Assembly: GCA_949752795.1 (NCBI GenBank)
Contig: OX457070.1
Location: 31,756,788 to 31,820,787 of the forward strand
Direction of reading: 5' to 3'
Length of the DNA: 64,000 bases
Source of the DNA: Hyperoodon ampullatus
Taxonomy: Eukaryota; Chordata; Mammalia; Artiodactyla; Ziphiidae
The number at the start of each line of letters is the position of its first letter. Positions within the stretch are counted from its first letter, which is position 1. A program made the position numbers and the translations under genes. Of the stretch, positions 36,421 through 49,312 are shown piece after piece. Below the pieces are notes generated by a model. The model had not been told where the DNA came from. It made no database searches and saw only the letters and a program-made list of their open reading frames with translations.

Positions 36421-38825
36421 ACTTAATTTAAAGTATTGGATGTTGAGTGACTACCCAAATTGAACTCAGGAAATAATAAACGATTTCTGCAGTAGTAGAC
36501 AGTCACATTTCCATGGGAGGAGATGCTGTTCCTCACGGTGGGAGGTAGGTTCCTACATTGCCATTATTTTTTCAACCAGAGACTTAAGTGAAGTGTAGAT
36601 GCTCTATTGCCTTGAAAGCATGGGGGCAGATGCACTGCAACCATGGCCGCGTCCTTAGGCATCCCTGATATGCAGTAACCTCCTGCAACGTTAGTGCCAT
36701 AATGAACATGTACACTTTGGGCTATAAAGAAAGGAAAGTTGAGTAGCAATGTGGTAATGATCCTTCCTACAGGTGAAAATCTACCCAGGAAAGCCAACCA
36801 CCACTCAAGGCTGGAAGCTTTTTCACTTCAGAGCAACATGGTTGCCACACTCTCTCATGGATACTTGTGAACATTTTAGCAATGGAGACAAGGGATTTGG
36901 CTGAAGTTTCAAACCAAATTTTGAAAAGATAATTGGTCCTTCCAGGAAGCAACAAATGTAATGAAACCATCTCTGAGGTTTGTTTAGATGTGTCCAGAAA
37001 CAAAGCTCATGAAGAGGAACCCAGGCAAATTCAGATTTATTCTTCAAAATGTTATCATAAACAGAGCTGCCAAGTCAAGGTGAGGCACATCGCCAAATGC
37101 TGCAAACAGTTTTCTCTTGTCAGAAATTCCAGGAAAATAGCAAAATGATAAATAAAAAAACCTTTATAAAAGAAAAGAAAATAGTCTCTAAGAATCATTG
37201 TGTATTAAAAATACTGGAAATTAATTTTGCTGCAGTAACTAAAAACACCACTAATTCAGACTCCTCTTGCCTATGAATGTAAAACAAAACTTTTAAAAAA
37301 CCCCAAGAATCAGCATTTGTAAACATGCTTAGGTTTGCCTGAAATTACACGCTTTACCAAACAGGACAGTTCATACTGTTGTCAGTGATTAGTCACAGCA
37401 AGATGCCTGTGGCCATTTCTGTCGTTAGGTAAAAACACTATGTTAAAAGCTCTTTGGGTGATTCTGGAGCCAACTGAGTTATTTGGGATTCACCTGGGCT
37501 AGTTTATGTCATTATGTAATTCTTTTTTCTGTGATGCTTTATTTCTTTATTTAAGGGAGTCTGTGTCCAATGCATTGACACACATTAGCACCATATATTT
37601 ATAATATATTTATTAGTTTTAAAGGTTCTTTCATATTTGTCAATCTCCTGTTGACATGTTTTGATATTTCAATTTGAAGTGTGTTTGTGTGTGTGTGCAT
37701 ATGTGCATGTGTGTACGTCTCTGGTTGAACATATAAGTAGAAAAATGCCAAGAGGTCATCTCATCTACAAGGTATTATTTTGGTGGAATCTGGCAGACTT
37801 CTTTTCTGCCTTTAATGGTCTTCTTCAACTGCTAATGCCCAGAATTCCATTTGTGGTGATTCATCTGGCTTGTGTTAGTCCTCTGGAATTCCCCTAAGAG
37901 AGGTGATATCTGAAGTCACATCAGACATTGAGTGTCTGTGAGCCAGTTTGTTAGAAATGTTTAGTTTGAAGGATGTGCATAGCTTGTGAGGGCACCGGGC
38001 ACTTAGAGGGCAGAGATAGAATTACCACTGAAGGATGGTGGGTGGTAAAGGACACAAAAAGGAGAGACTGAAAGTGTGCAGGACCTGCCGTCCCCGAAGT
38101 GGGCCCTCTACCTGACTCTAATGGGATGCAAATTAGAAACTATGAAATTGATGAAGCTTTCATATTTCCGTAAAGTATTTACGTAAAGTATGTCCTACCC
38201 TCAACAGCTAGTCTGTTATCATAGTCATAGAGAAAAGGGGAAGGATGATGAGATAGAGCAGGAAGGAAGCCCCTCTGGTTCTCAGAGACTGTGGAGAGAA
38301 GGACAGAGGTTGGTAGGGGCTAGTCTGAGTTTCCTAAAGAAGGCTGGGGAAGAGGGCCAGGCAGGGCACCAGCTGGCTTGCCAGCATGAGAGGATGGGTA
38401 TCCTTAGAACATTGAATATGAAATATGTTAGAATCAGCCACCAAACACCAAACGAGACCCTTTAGCAGACAACAGACCAAGGGCCAGATGGAGAGCCACC
38501 ATGAGGCACGACACTCCCACACCAGTTAGGGAAGGGGATAGGCATGGAAAGAAACAGCAGTCACAGGAGGTTGAACTGTTCACATTAGAAGAACTGGGGT
38601 GGGGCAGTGGAGGAAGTTTAGGTCAGCTATAGAAAATAAAGATGTTACAATTTTCCAGAACACCTGAATAATTTTATGACAGCTACAACAATGTTCAAAG
38701 AAAATACATATTTTGAGGGAGCTTGTTCATGCCCTCGTCTAGGTGTTCTAATGGGGAGGATTTTTCCATATCTTTATTCTAGGAGAAAATTATTATGCTT
38801 TCCTATCTTTCTTTTTTTAAAAAAT
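36421..38825. other. Unclassified DNA, no gene seen
   Basis: No gene was recognised. A (GT)n-type run lies at 37679-37713. Frames at 36823-37148 and 38190-38522 overlap on both strands and show no family match. Confidence 0.45.
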
Positions 38826-39113
38826 TAACTAATTAATTTAACATCTTTATTGGAGTATAATGGCTTTACAAAGGTGTGTTAGTTTCTGATTTATAACAAA
38901 GTGAATCAGCTATACATATACATATATCCTCATATCCCCTCCCTCTTACGTCTCCCTCCCATGCTCCATATCCCACCCCTCTAGGTGGTCACGAAGCACC
39001 GAGCTGATCTCCCTGGGCTATGCGGCTGCTTCCCACTAGCTATCTATTTTACGTTTGGTAGTGTATATATGTCCACGCCACTCTCTCACTTCATTCCAGC
39101 TTACCCTTCTTAA
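38826..39113 (-). mobile_element. Antisense L1 3' UTR (same family as 25.5 kb L1)
   Basis: ACATCTTTATTGGAGTATAATGGCTTTACAAAGGTGTGTTAG, AACAAAGTGAATCAGC, CTAGGTGGTCACGAAGCACCGAGCTGATCTCCCTGG, TGCTTCCCACTAGCTATCTATTTTACG and TCCACGCCACTCTCTCAC are the reverse complement of the 28.2-28.5 kb UTR. Severely 5'-truncated. The tail (TTAACTAATTAATTTAA) is a decayed A-rich end. Confidence 0.9.
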
Positions 39114-40528
39114 TGGGCAGAAATAATAAATCAAACTAATGTGATCAGGTTCCGTCCTCCGCAGGAGTTGTAATTTTATAAGATCAGAGGAGAAGCTCTT
39201 GTTCATGATGAGTATAAAGTAGCTTTCGTGGCTATATCTCATTATCAGATCCAAATTGTTAAATTTTATTAAAATAATGAATACGTCTCAAGAAAATACT
39301 GCCAGAAACTTAAGAAACTTACAGTTCTTTGGGACTCCTAATTCTGAGTACTAAGCAGTCCTCTAATGCAGTGTTTTTGGGTTGTTGCATAGTTTCTAGG
39401 TAAAAGCAAGATGGCTGAGATCTTCTGAATAGGCCCTTTGATGGAGGACTCAGCCTCCCTCTCTTTAATGTCTGTGACTTGGGTGTATGGTAGTGGGTGG
39501 CAGTAAAAGTTATTCGAGATGTCACATTATACAAAATAATAATGACTTTTTAAAAAGGTGTGAATTGAAATGAAAAGGCTGCAACTCTGAAGTTTCAAGA
39601 CAAACTATGCAATATAAATAATCAAAATATCATTTGGCTTCGGTGTGAGCCCTAATTCTAAACAGCTTACACATTTTCAAGTCAGAGTTACAGGAAAAAC
39701 ATTGATAGCTAAATAAACAGAGTGAGTACATGATTAATGTTTAAAATAGTAAACACTTCACATTTGTAGCATTCCTTTAACAGACTGGGTTGGGAGACCT
39801 TGTTTTCATTCCTGCTTTGCAATCTGTGTTTTATTTATTTATTCTTTTTATGTTGAATTCCTCTATTTTAATTTACCTTTCATCTTAATTTACTCTAGGG
39901 GGCAAAGTGAAAATGTCTAAAATAAGTTAAAAATCTAAAACAATTAGAAAATTTAAGACTGAGCAATAATCAACTCTAAGAACATAACTGCCTTTTACAG
40001 CAGGATGAATTGTGGGCAATAAAAAGATAACATTAGCAGCTATTTTCTTTAGACTTTTAAAGACTCATAAATCTACATTTTATATTTCTAACAAAGAAAT
40101 TAAATTATCCGGGAAAGTTTGGAGGCTAAGAAGAGGTGGTGTCTTTTTTGCTTATTAAGAGTTTTATATAAATATAAGGATAGTGTGGGGCTCTGAGGAG
40201 GGATTTCACCTCACGGACCCCAACAGCCCTAGACAAGATATGTGCATATGGTGTGATATCCAATGTATGGATGGTCCAGGTGTACTCATTCTGTGCATCT
40301 CACTGGTTCTTCTTTTGTTCAGTGATATGCTTTCCTGGGACACAACCAAGATGTACTGTTGTATTGCACATCATCCTTTCTGGTCAAAGATTTACTTTGG
40401 GAGATTGTTTAGAAAATATCTGTTCACGATCAAGCATTTCATCATTTTCCTATGAGATGCCATTATTTCTGTATAAATAAAGTCAATTTTAATTTTAATT
40501 CTTAGGACTCAACAGCCTATTAAAAAAA
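39114..40528. other. Unique AT-rich DNA, no gene seen
   Basis: No gene or confident repeat was recognised. Frames at 40183-40480 overlap in two phases without domain or splice support. Confidence 0.5.
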
Positions 40529-40760
40529 CAGGTCCAGGCTTCCCTGGTGGCACAGTGGTTGAGAGTCTGCCTGCCAATGCAGGGGACACGGGTTCGTGCC
40601 CCGGTCCGGGAAGATCCCACATGCCATGGAGCATCTGGGCCCGTGAGCCATGGCAGCTGAGCCTGCGCGTCCAGAGCCTGTGCTCTGCAAATGGAGAGGC
40701 CACAACAGTGAGAGGCCCACGTACTGCACAAAATAAAAAACAAAAAAAAACCCAGGTCCA
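40529..40760 (+). mobile_element. CHR-2-type SINE, short TSD
   Basis: Body at 40537-40752: GGCTTCCCTGGTGGCACAGTGG start, GGGTTCGTGCCCCGGTCCGG B box, and GTGAGAGGCCCACGTACTGCA before an interrupted A-rich tail. The 8-bp repeat CAGGTCCA is at 40529-40536 and 40753-40760. It has lost more CpGs (GCAGTGG to GCACAGTGG region, CACGTA) than its relatives, so it may be the oldest CHR-2 copy here. Confidence 0.95.
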
Positions 40761-41214
40761 CTTGGTCACAAACAGAGCTACTCTGAATCTGTCATTTTTT
40801 AGCTAGTGCAGTATCCACAGAGGAGCATTTGGGCTTGGGGCTAACTCTCCTTGGTGGGGAGTCCTTGGGATGCATCCAGAGGGTGCTTCAGAATTAATTT
40901 GCACAGGAAATTATCAAGAAGCTAAATGGACTGGCTGCACTGTGTGTTTGGATCTAGTGTCACTGACTTCAGTCCTCTCAGGTTGTGGTTGTCCTTTCAT
41001 GCTACCATGTTCTAAAAAACCTAGTTATTTGGCATGAAACAGAACATGTAATGGAAATTTACAAATTTTTGCACTCATCATCCAAAGGATATTGTGTTTA
41101 GACAACTTTAAAAGCCACTTATGCACAGATTCTAAAATGCAGCACTCAAAGTGGGTATTTCATAGAATTGGTCTGAAAGGCACACCCACCCTCCCCTCCT
41201 CTCACCCTCCTCTC
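40761..41214. other. Unique DNA, no gene seen
   Basis: Ends in a pyrimidine-rich stretch with short CCTCTCACC repeats (about 41186-41220). No gene was recognised. Confidence 0.5.
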
Positions 41215-41320
41215 ACCCTCTTATGAGCGTTTGTTGAGTCCTTAATTTAGGCATGTGTTTGGGGGACTACAAGCACGAATAATTTGCGGGGGGGAGTTTA
41301 CAGTCCAGGGTGAGTCCAGA
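41215..41320 (-). mobile_element. L2 LINE 3' fragment, decayed
   Basis: ATGAGCGTTTGTTGAGTCC, TTTAGGCATGTGTTTGGGGGACTACAAGCACGAA and GGAGTTTACAGTCCAGG follow the antisense L2 3' pattern. Confidence 0.5.
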
Positions 41321-41634
41321 CAAGTAAAGACCAAGCTATAAAGAACAAGGCAGAATGGAATGAAATAAAAGTTATTGAATAAGGTATGGACATGTTGACA
41401 TAGGACTAAACTTCTAGGAAAAATTCTTCTAGAAAGATGCATTTCGAAGGATGTATATGTAGGATTTCAATATATATAAAAAGAAGGAAAGGTATGTAAG
41501 TCAAGTTGGGGGAATATGGCACATTTGAAATGTAGAGAGGGGAAGGGGTCATAGTGGAAAACCGACTTGAAATGTGATTAGGGAGCAGATTGTTGAAGAA
41601 CACAAAATTCACTTAACAAACACTTTCCTCAGGC

Positions 41635-41820
41635 TGATGATGTGCCAGGCACTCATAACAACTTAATGAAGTCCATGCTCATATGATCCTCATGTTACAG
41701 ATGAGAAATCTGAGGCTCAGAGAGAGGTTAACTAATGCTGCGAGGTCCACAGCCAGCAAGTGCCAGAGCTGGGATTCACACTCAGGCTTTCCAGCTCCAG
41801 TGTCTGTGCTCACATTGGCA
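41635..41820 (-). mobile_element. MIR SINE
   Basis: Antisense MIR, well preserved: GATGTGCCAGGCACTC, GTTACAGATGAGAAATCTGAGGCTCAGAGAGAGGTTAAC, CCACAGCCAGCAAGTGCCAGAGCTGGGATTCACACTCAGG. Confidence 0.9.
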
Positions 41821-42244
41821 AGATACGAGTCTTGGGACTTTGTACCACGGTCTTTATTCGATGTAGAGTCTTTGGCAGCTTTTGAAGAGGTTAATGATCT
41901 AATGTAGGTGGTAGGAAGATCATTCTAGCAACAGAATGACAGCTATATTAGAAATTACTAACACCAACACAAGGATCTTGAGTAGATGGGGGTTTATACT
42001 TGCTGAAGCCTATTGTGTTCCACGCAATGTGCTGGGTGTTTTTTTGTACATACATTGCATTTCCCCACCTTTTGCCTTGGATAAAAAGAGATTGTGTTAA
42101 GGAGAATAACTCCCATGTTGCCAACTCTTATGCCTAATCGCTGTTTCAGGACCTCATCCCTTCCCCTCCCCCACTGCCTCAGTCTTCAAGTACTTCGGAG
42201 ATTTCTAGGAAATCTTTCACATGTGCTTTGGAAAAAAACTGGTG

Positions 42245-42395
42245 ATCTGCTAGTCAAGTGTTGCTCAACAGAATTGTCTACAATGAGGGATCTGTTACTG
42301 AGACTGAGGAACTAAATTTTCAATTTTAATTCATTTTGATTTAAATAGCCACGCATGGCTATAGGTACCATATTGGACAGTGCAGCACAAGTTGG
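42245..42395 (+). mobile_element. hAT/MER-type DNA transposon relic
   Basis: TGAGACTGAGGAACTAAATTTTCAATTTTAATTCATTTTGATTTAAATAGCCACGCATGGCTATAGGTACCATATTGGACAGTGCAG-type order matches a common MER element ending in 'TATTGGACAGCGCAG'. The 5' terminus is eroded and no TSD is visible. Confidence 0.6.
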
Positions 42396-42914
42396 TGTTT
42401 CCTGGGCACTTTTGCTAGTTCCCGCTTCTCCCACTGGGTATTTTTGAGGGAATGCTCCTTCTCTGAGGATGGCCCCTACCTCCATTGGGGACATCCCATT
42501 CTCCTACACCACTGCTTCTTCCGGGGACCGCTGACAACTCTCAACATAATCCACTGCTTCCACCAGGCAAGGCCACTGCTACTGACACTTCCCCACAGTG
42601 CCACTCCGGAATTGAGGAAAACAGATCTCCAAAAAGTATAAATTGTGCCCTAGCATGTTGTAAAAATTTTAGAGAAACAGGCCTTTGATTTTTACTTTTA
42701 GTTATTTGTAGCTCTCATTTAAGATCATAGGATGACAAACACCGATATGTTAGCATTATTCCTCTCAATTAACTTCAAGGTTTGTTTTCAAAATTTGTCT
42801 TCTTGCCTGACCCACTCTTCTTCTGGGATGACAGTCTCCTTTCAAAAAGCTCTGTGGTAGGTAAGACATCTAAGTTCAAGCAAGTTCAAATCTTTGGCAA
42901 ATCAGAGTGCCAGT
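42396..42914. other. Unique DNA, no gene seen
   Basis: Moderately GC-rich around 42440-42620. The overlapping short frames have no domain support. Confidence 0.5.
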
Positions 42915-43110
42915 TTAGGTGCAGATTACACAGGCTACCTCATTTAACTTGTACGGGAAAAATACCAACCCTAGTAGACAGGAAAGAAAATTGAGACCCA
43001 GTGAGTTTAAATAATTTTCCCAAGGCCACCCAGCTTATAGATGGTTGAAACAGGACTGAAATCTAGATCTAATTCAAATCAAGACCAGCGTCTGTCTATT
43101 TATAAAAAGC
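42915..43110 (-). mobile_element. MIR SINE, decayed
   Basis: Antisense MIR: CCTCATTTAACTTGTACG, GAAAGAAAATTGAGACCCAGTGAG, TTTTCCCAAGGCCACCCAGCTTATAGATGG, AACAGGACTGAAATCTAGATC. Confidence 0.75.
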
Positions 43111-44469
43111 TGTCCCTCTGTGGTGAGCCCACTGCAAAGGGGAGAAGAGAATTTATAATTACAGGAAAGATTCATGTGAATAACATACTGGTTTGAAATT
43201 TAAGTACAATGAAATTTTTAAAAAAATGTGTATTTAAGAATAACTAGCAAATCTCGAACAGTAGGTGGGTGCATAATTACAAATCATTGTTTTCAAGTGT
43301 GCTGATCTTTGAATTGAGATTTCATGTTTCAAACCAGTTTGGCATGTACATGTCATAAAGTGCTAAATCAGATATCAAAACCACACACTGGATGATATTT
43401 GGAATGACCACAACCAAGTCACTCCTTAGAGCTAGCTAGGAGTCACCAAGGAATTTGTGCCTGGATTGCACACCTTGCTTCTACAGTGTACACATATCTT
43501 AAGATGCTAAATTCTTTGGAACTGCTATGCTATTATTGTAGAGATTTGTATAGGGTCAGCATTGTGTCTACAACTAAATCAGGAACACAATTGCTTCTAT
43601 AAAGCAATGACTAAGACTGGAAGATAATAGACAGTCAGCAAAACCAAAATACTACTACCTCTTCCCACCAGGGGCCTGTGTTTTAAATATTTAAAACAAC
43701 AGCACCTGATACTTTGCAGACTTAACTTTACGTATGCTTTATCCTTGGAGTTAAGAGCAGGGGAAATAACCCCGGGTATCAGAACTAGTGTTTTTGACAT
43801 GGGGTTGAAATTCTTTTGCTGGAAAGGAAAAGAAACCTTCTTTCTCTCTCTTTCTCGTAAAAATCCTTCTTCCACTTCTATTCTCTATTAAGCAATTTTT
43901 AGTTATTTTACACAATAATAATCTTGTGAAGTTTGAAATTCAACTGGGAAGATGTAGCTCATAGAAGGCAAATCATTTGTTGTATCCCTTCCACCAAGAT
44001 GTATTAAGACTGATCGTATCACCCATTATCTTGTTCTCTTTATGTTTTCATCACATATTCCAAACATACTATTTTTTGGTAAGTAACAACTTTCAGATGC
44101 TTTGAAAAATAATGTAACACCCCACACGTGATTTCTCACCATGCTATTTTGTGTATTTTTCTATATGCATTTTAAGTTATAAGTCATGGAGCATTGCACC
44201 ATTATCTAACCTGGGTCCTGCAGTGCTAGTCGGTAGAAGCAGACACCTTCTGCCTAATCAAATCTTATTTAATAAATGATAGCACCTTAGGCCACCCCTT
44301 TGGTGGGAAGGCTTTTTATTTGACGTGAGGACAAAAGAACATCCTAGCGTCACCTCTGGCACATTTACTTCTCCCTTCCAAGCCTAGCAGGACTGGGTCT
44401 TCTGCCCTGGCATAGGAGGTCTAAAACTGAATTTCCAAAAATCAAATTGCAGTTCCACTGTTCCTTGTC
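43111..44469. other. Unique DNA, no gene seen
   Basis: No gene or confident repeat was recognised. Confidence 0.5.
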
Positions 44470-44770
44470 CTCCCAGGTGAGCTCCTGGGCTTCATGCTCA
44501 CACTTCTAAAGCAAGCAAACTTTAAGCTAATTACGTGCTAGTGGATTCTCCCTTGCTGAATTTTGGCAGGTCGCATCTGTAAATTATGAAAAATAAATGT
44601 GAAATATGCAGATGTCTTTTGTTTGAAGCAGATGTTTGGTCCTTCCTGCCAGAATCCAATCAGCTGTTCCCCTGGGGGCCTTCCCTCCCAAACATTATCC
44701 CAGAGCAGCTTGGAAACATGAAGGGGTGATCAGAATAGCACTTCACAGTCCTGTTGGGAAGCTTCTGGAC
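44470..44770. promoter_or_regulatory. Candidate conserved noncoding block
   Basis: Repeat-free sequence with homeodomain/POU-like strings (AGCTAATTACGTGC at about 44526, AAATATGCAGATG at about 44605) and a CAATCAGCTGTTCCC segment (about 44658). No open frame or splice logic. Its texture differs from the flanking AT-rich unique DNA. Regulatory function is an inference; conservation is untested. Confidence 0.25.
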
Positions 44771-45559
44771 TTAGAGGCCTTTGTTAAGGAGAATTAAAAA
44801 TAGAAATATCCCAATCCACAGGAATCAAATTGTTCTGGTATAAGACACTGGATGCAGAACACTTTTCTCTGATGGTGCTTGATAGAACTGGGAAGCAGGT
44901 GGGCTCAGTGTTGCCATGACATTCTCTGGGGCCTGCTTTTCACTCCGCCATCGTGATGAGTTCCAGCAATACCTTGGGCAGTTACAGTCATAAAATTGCT
45001 GCCAGTGCTGCTCATACCATGGCCCAGTATCTCCTCACACATAAATTCTACCTGAGACAATAGGTTTGATAATTCAAAAGTAAGCAGATGTTTGATGACT
45101 ATGTACCTAATCGATTGAGTTTACACAACAGTCCAGAATAATTCCTTGAAAAGACCCTCTTATTGATGTATAGCTACATGACAGGAAAATAAAATTGTTT
45201 AGGGCCACAGATTCTGTTTTGAGAGTGAAATCTCTCTGTTTGCTGATTCAGTGATTCTATCCTAATGGGATCTAATTTTACTATGAAATCTGGGTAAGGA
45301 AGATTTAAGAAGAGTAAAATATTGGCATAGGTATTATATCTTTTTTAAACAAATAACTCTGTAGCAACATTAGTATAGGTTTTGCATGATCACAGCCATC
45401 AATCAGCTTTCACTCTCATGAAGTCTATTAAGTAAACATGGAGGCCAGTTGTAGGATCCTCTAGGCTCCATGGAGGAAAACCTGTAGAGCTGGTCAATGT
45501 TTAGGTTGAATGTGGTGGGTGTCTCAAATGACCACTTCGATCCAAAAGGCCCAGATGTG
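44771..45559. other. Unique DNA, no gene seen
   Basis: No gene or confident repeat was recognised. Confidence 0.5.
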
Positions 45560-45740
45560 CATTAATTCTAGGCTCTGCTGACACCTAGCGTGTGACTTTG
45601 GACAAGTCATTTAGGTACTCCTAGACTCTGTTTCCTCATCTATGATAACATTGACCACAGAGAAATTGTTTAATGAGACAAAGTAAGTCCAGTACTTAGA
45701 CACACAGCATATGGTCCTGACACATAGCAAAACTCAGCAA
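45560..45740 (+). mobile_element. MIR SINE, decayed
   Basis: Sense MIR: TAGCGTGTGACTTTGGACAAGTCATTTAGGTACTCCTAGACTCTGTTTCCTCATCTATGA, AGTCCAGTACTTAGACACACAGCATATGG. Confidence 0.75.
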
Positions 45741-45997
45741 CAGTGAGCTAATGCTGTAATTTTCCTATTCACTTTCTACCACTTCTCAGTGAGGATTTAT
45801 TTTATGTGTGTTCACATGTATGTATCTGCATATTTATTTACTTTTACTAACACACATCTTTTGTACCACAGATGAACATATTTCCCCTGCTTCTATCCAC
45901 AGCAGAGGTTGGAAACCCCTTGCCAACATATTCTGTTCCATTATAGATACCTTATATGATGCCCAAAATCTCCCCTTTTCTTTCTTTTTGAGTAGTA

Positions 45998-46320
45998 AAT
46001 TCTGTTTTTAATTGAAGCATAGTTGATTTACAATGTTGTGTTAGTTTCAGCTGTACAGCAAAGTGATTTAGTTATACCTACATGTATTTTTCAGATTCTT
46101 TTCCATTACAGATTATTACAAGTGTACATAGTTCCCTGTGCTACACAGTAGGTTGATTATCTATTCTATATATAGTAGTGTGTATCTGCTAATTGAAACT
46201 CCTAATTTATCCCTCCCCCCACCACCATTCCTCTTTGGTAACCATAAGTTTGTTTTCTATGTCTGTGAGTCTATTTCTGTTTTGTAAATATGTTCATTTG
46301 TATCATTTTAAAAGATTCTT
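45998..46320 (-). mobile_element. Antisense L1 3' region, older subfamily
   Basis: TTTTTAATTGAAGCATAGTTGATTTACAATGTTGTGTTAGTTTCAGCTGTACAGCAAAGTGA, GTTCCCTGTGCTACACAGTAGGTTGATTATCTATTC and TGGTAACCATAAGTTTGTTTTCTATGTCTGTGAGTC match the reverse complement of an artiodactyl L1 3' region. It differs from the 25.5-kb type. Confidence 0.85.
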
Positions 46321-46444
46321 TAACTTTCTTTTATGAGTCTCATCTCCAACAATGTTTCCCTTTTCTGAATCCGTTTCAAAATTCCAAGTTCTTTAACTGC
46401 AAAATTTCATAGTCTTCTAAAGGTCTGATTTGTAATGAGAGACT

Positions 46445-46560
46445 TTATGCTTAGCTAATATTTATTGTTCACCAACTACAAACCAGGCACCCAAAATACT
46501 GAGTGTGAATAAGACAGACAAGGGCCTCTCTTGGATGGAGTCTGCCTTCTCGTAAGATAA
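46445..46560 (-). mobile_element. L2 LINE 3' fragment
   Basis: Antisense L2: TAATATTTATTGTTCACCAACTACAAACCAGGCACCC, GTGAATAAGACAGACAAGGGCCTCTC. Confidence 0.65.
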
Positions 46561-47199
46561 GTAATTATGAAATACCTTGCAGTCTCTGTACATGAGCTAC
46601 TGTTTATGCTTTCCAGAATCATGTACTGAGGCTTTTGTTTTAGCAGCAGCATTATAGAGCAGATGTATTATATTTCTGTGCTTCCAGAACTGCTATGCTC
46701 TCTGAGAATATTTTACCATATGCACAAGAGGAGTACAAATGTCTACAAAGTAAAAATATTGATCAAATGGTAGATGATTATTTTCTTCTTGACATCAAGT
46801 GAAATTAATCAGTTACTCTGGCAAGATACAGACACAACCTTACTAAGCATTTATTTTTCAAAGCACTTTGTTATCTGTACTGGAAAGATATATCTTCTGA
46901 ATCTATTCATCAAGTCACTTAAAATAAATGAATATGAGGGGAGAATAAAATAAAAAAGAAATAAAAGATAGATATGGGCTGGATCCTAGGGCTGTTAATA
47001 TTAAATTGATGATATAAAATCTACAGACTGAAAATAATAATAACTTACGGTGTTAAAAACAGTATTTTCTTGTAATTCACATAAAAGAGGATTGGTAATA
47101 GTGCTCATCTATACTGTTGTTTGGGGATTAAACAAGATACATATGCAAGATTTTATAAACCTGAAGTAGGGTGCAATTATTAGGTGACATATTGCCAAC
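46561..47199. other. Unique AT-rich DNA; possible sense MIR tail near 47080-47160
   Basis: No gene was recognised. CATCTATACTGTTGTTTGGGGATTAAACAAGATACATATG (about 47107) looks like the 3' part of a MIR in sense orientation. Confidence 0.4.
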
Positions 47200-47365
47200 T
47201 CCACCAAGCACATAGGTAGGTTTTCCTATTCTTCTTTGACATAAAAGAAACTGAGTCTCGGAGAAATAGGCCAACCCACCTAAACCCACACAGACCATAT
47301 ACTGCAGAGCTTAAATGTGAGCCTAGGTCTCCTGCCTCCAAAGTGAACATTTTCCCACTGTATCT
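47200..47365 (-). mobile_element. MIR SINE
   Basis: Antisense MIR: TAAAAGAAACTGAGTCTCGGAGAAATAGG, AACCCACACAGACCATATACTGCAGAGC, GTGAGCCTAGGTCTCCTGCCTCC. Confidence 0.7.
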
Positions 47366-49224
47366 CTCTAACTCTCAAATGATTTATGAATAATTAAAAA
47401 GCTACATAACAAGACCGTATTAATGAAATATAGACTTGATAATAAGCATCTGAGAAAAATAAAGAAAACAAGCATAATCAGAAAGGCTTCCTGAGAGAGG
47501 CAATAAGTTTTGAAGGAGATGGAACTGGTTTAAAGCACATATTGTATATATTGTATGCATTGTAGCCTTCCTAATCCCTCTTTGGCTTCTGGCTTCCTTT
47601 CTGATTTAGGTTTAATAATTCAAGATAATTTTTCCAACTTGGAAGATATTTTATACCTACCTTCTATCATTTTTTGTTCCACAAGGACGAGTTTTCATGC
47701 CTGAGGAGGTGTACCCCTGGCCACGGGGCAGCCTCACGTGAAACAGAGTTGGGTACACAACAGAGAACAGATGTCAGCAGCTTTCCTCATCCACCATTCA
47801 GAAGGGCATTCCAAATAATGACCCCGAGCTGAAAGGTGCTAGGAACCATGACCAACCCCTTGAGAAAGTCAGAGTTCAATTTCCTGGCCATTTTATATTG
47901 GAATTTTTCTTGGAAACGTAGAAAGTTCTAAAAAAGACTGATAATATCAATAATAATAATAATATAATAATTCTTTGTAGATCTACATCCAGAGTTAAAG
48001 GGAATGTATTTTAAAGACATCACTAAAGCATTTATCTAACTTTAACAGCCTCATCAAAGAACATTATTTTTTAAAAAGAAACCTCATAAAGATGTATGAA
48101 TATATAGACTTATGATTATTCAAAAAAAATTGTACAAATCAAAATAAATTTGCCAGAGCAATTTAAAATAATTAACCTTTGACAAACCTCCCTTGCTGGT
48201 AATGGAATAGTAACTATATGAATAAAAGATAAGTCGTGACATTCAATGAATTACAATATTCATCCCATAAATTACTTGATATAATAGCTCTATAGCCTAC
48301 ATTTTTATAGCACTAAAATGTCCCAAACACTAAAGAACCCATTCATTTCCCATGTGTGATTTGCAGATAGGTTGGGTAATTTCTTTTGCCTTCTTCAGAA
48401 TATCCTTCAATTAAGTCTTTGCTCTTATTTTCCTCCCCAAATATACCCTGCGTCAGCCTGTCAACCATTTCTGCAGTACAGACACCTGCAAGAATTGAGG
48501 CTTGCGCTCACGGCTAGAGTAGCTCAGGAAGATGAGTGAATGTGAACCTGATTTGTATTTATTTGCTGGGTGGGATGGTTGAGGGGCCAGCGTGGCCATC
48601 TGGCTGATCGCCACATTTAAGGCTCTGCTGGTCCAGTAACTTCTGCAGACTGTGGGCCTTTTGGACAAGCTGCTGCTTCTCTCAACGTTTCTGTCTCCAC
48701 TTCCCTGCGATAAAAGACTGGCACTAATACCCACCAGGGGAGTGGAAGCCATCTTTGACCACATACAGATGAGAAGAGACCACAGTGGGAAATATCAGTG
48801 CTTAATAATGATAACTAGGAGTGTTTGTTGACAAATACAAGCCTCAGGATGACAGAAGGGCTGCAAAATACAGAGCTCTGTTGTCCAAAGTGTGTTTCAA
48901 TTTTAAACAAAGAATGGAAATCTATGGCAAGAGGATGCCTCCTGAAAAATGGATGATTCTCTCACTACCCATTTAACCCATTAAGTGTAAGATCTGCTAA
49001 TCATCTAGGGGTAACCAGTTGGTTTTATCCAACTCTTCCAAGCCATTTGCTAGAGTAAAATGAACATAGTGGGCCATGAAGGCAGCACAAGCTTCCAATT
49101 CAATGTGTATCCATCCCCAGTGTCTTTCTCATGCATTTTACAAGTGTAAATGTGTCTATGCTAATGTATCATTTAAAATTTCCTTTTCCTTGATCTCTTA
49201 ATCATGGTCTGGATTTAGTTATAT
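47366..49224. other. Unclassified DNA, no gene seen
   Basis: The segment 47690-47880 and the segment 48450-48770 are richer in GC and CpG than their surroundings. A 103-codon minus-strand frame (48453-48764) has S/R/P-rich composition, no splice sites in register and no recognisable domain, so I do not call it a gene. Confidence 0.45.
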
Positions 49225-49312
49225 CATAAGAAAAATAGATACCATTTATTGAGCAGTAATTATACATCAGATATTGGGTCAAGTCCAATACCTGATATAT
49301 ATCTAAATATAT

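Noticed and set aside
36823..37148. Overlapping frames on both strands suggesting a processed pseudogene
   Set aside because: No recognisable parent protein, no A-tail and no TSD.
48453..48764. 103-codon minus-strand frame in a GC-richer patch
   Set aside because: Low-complexity S/R/P-rich translation without family match or gene context.
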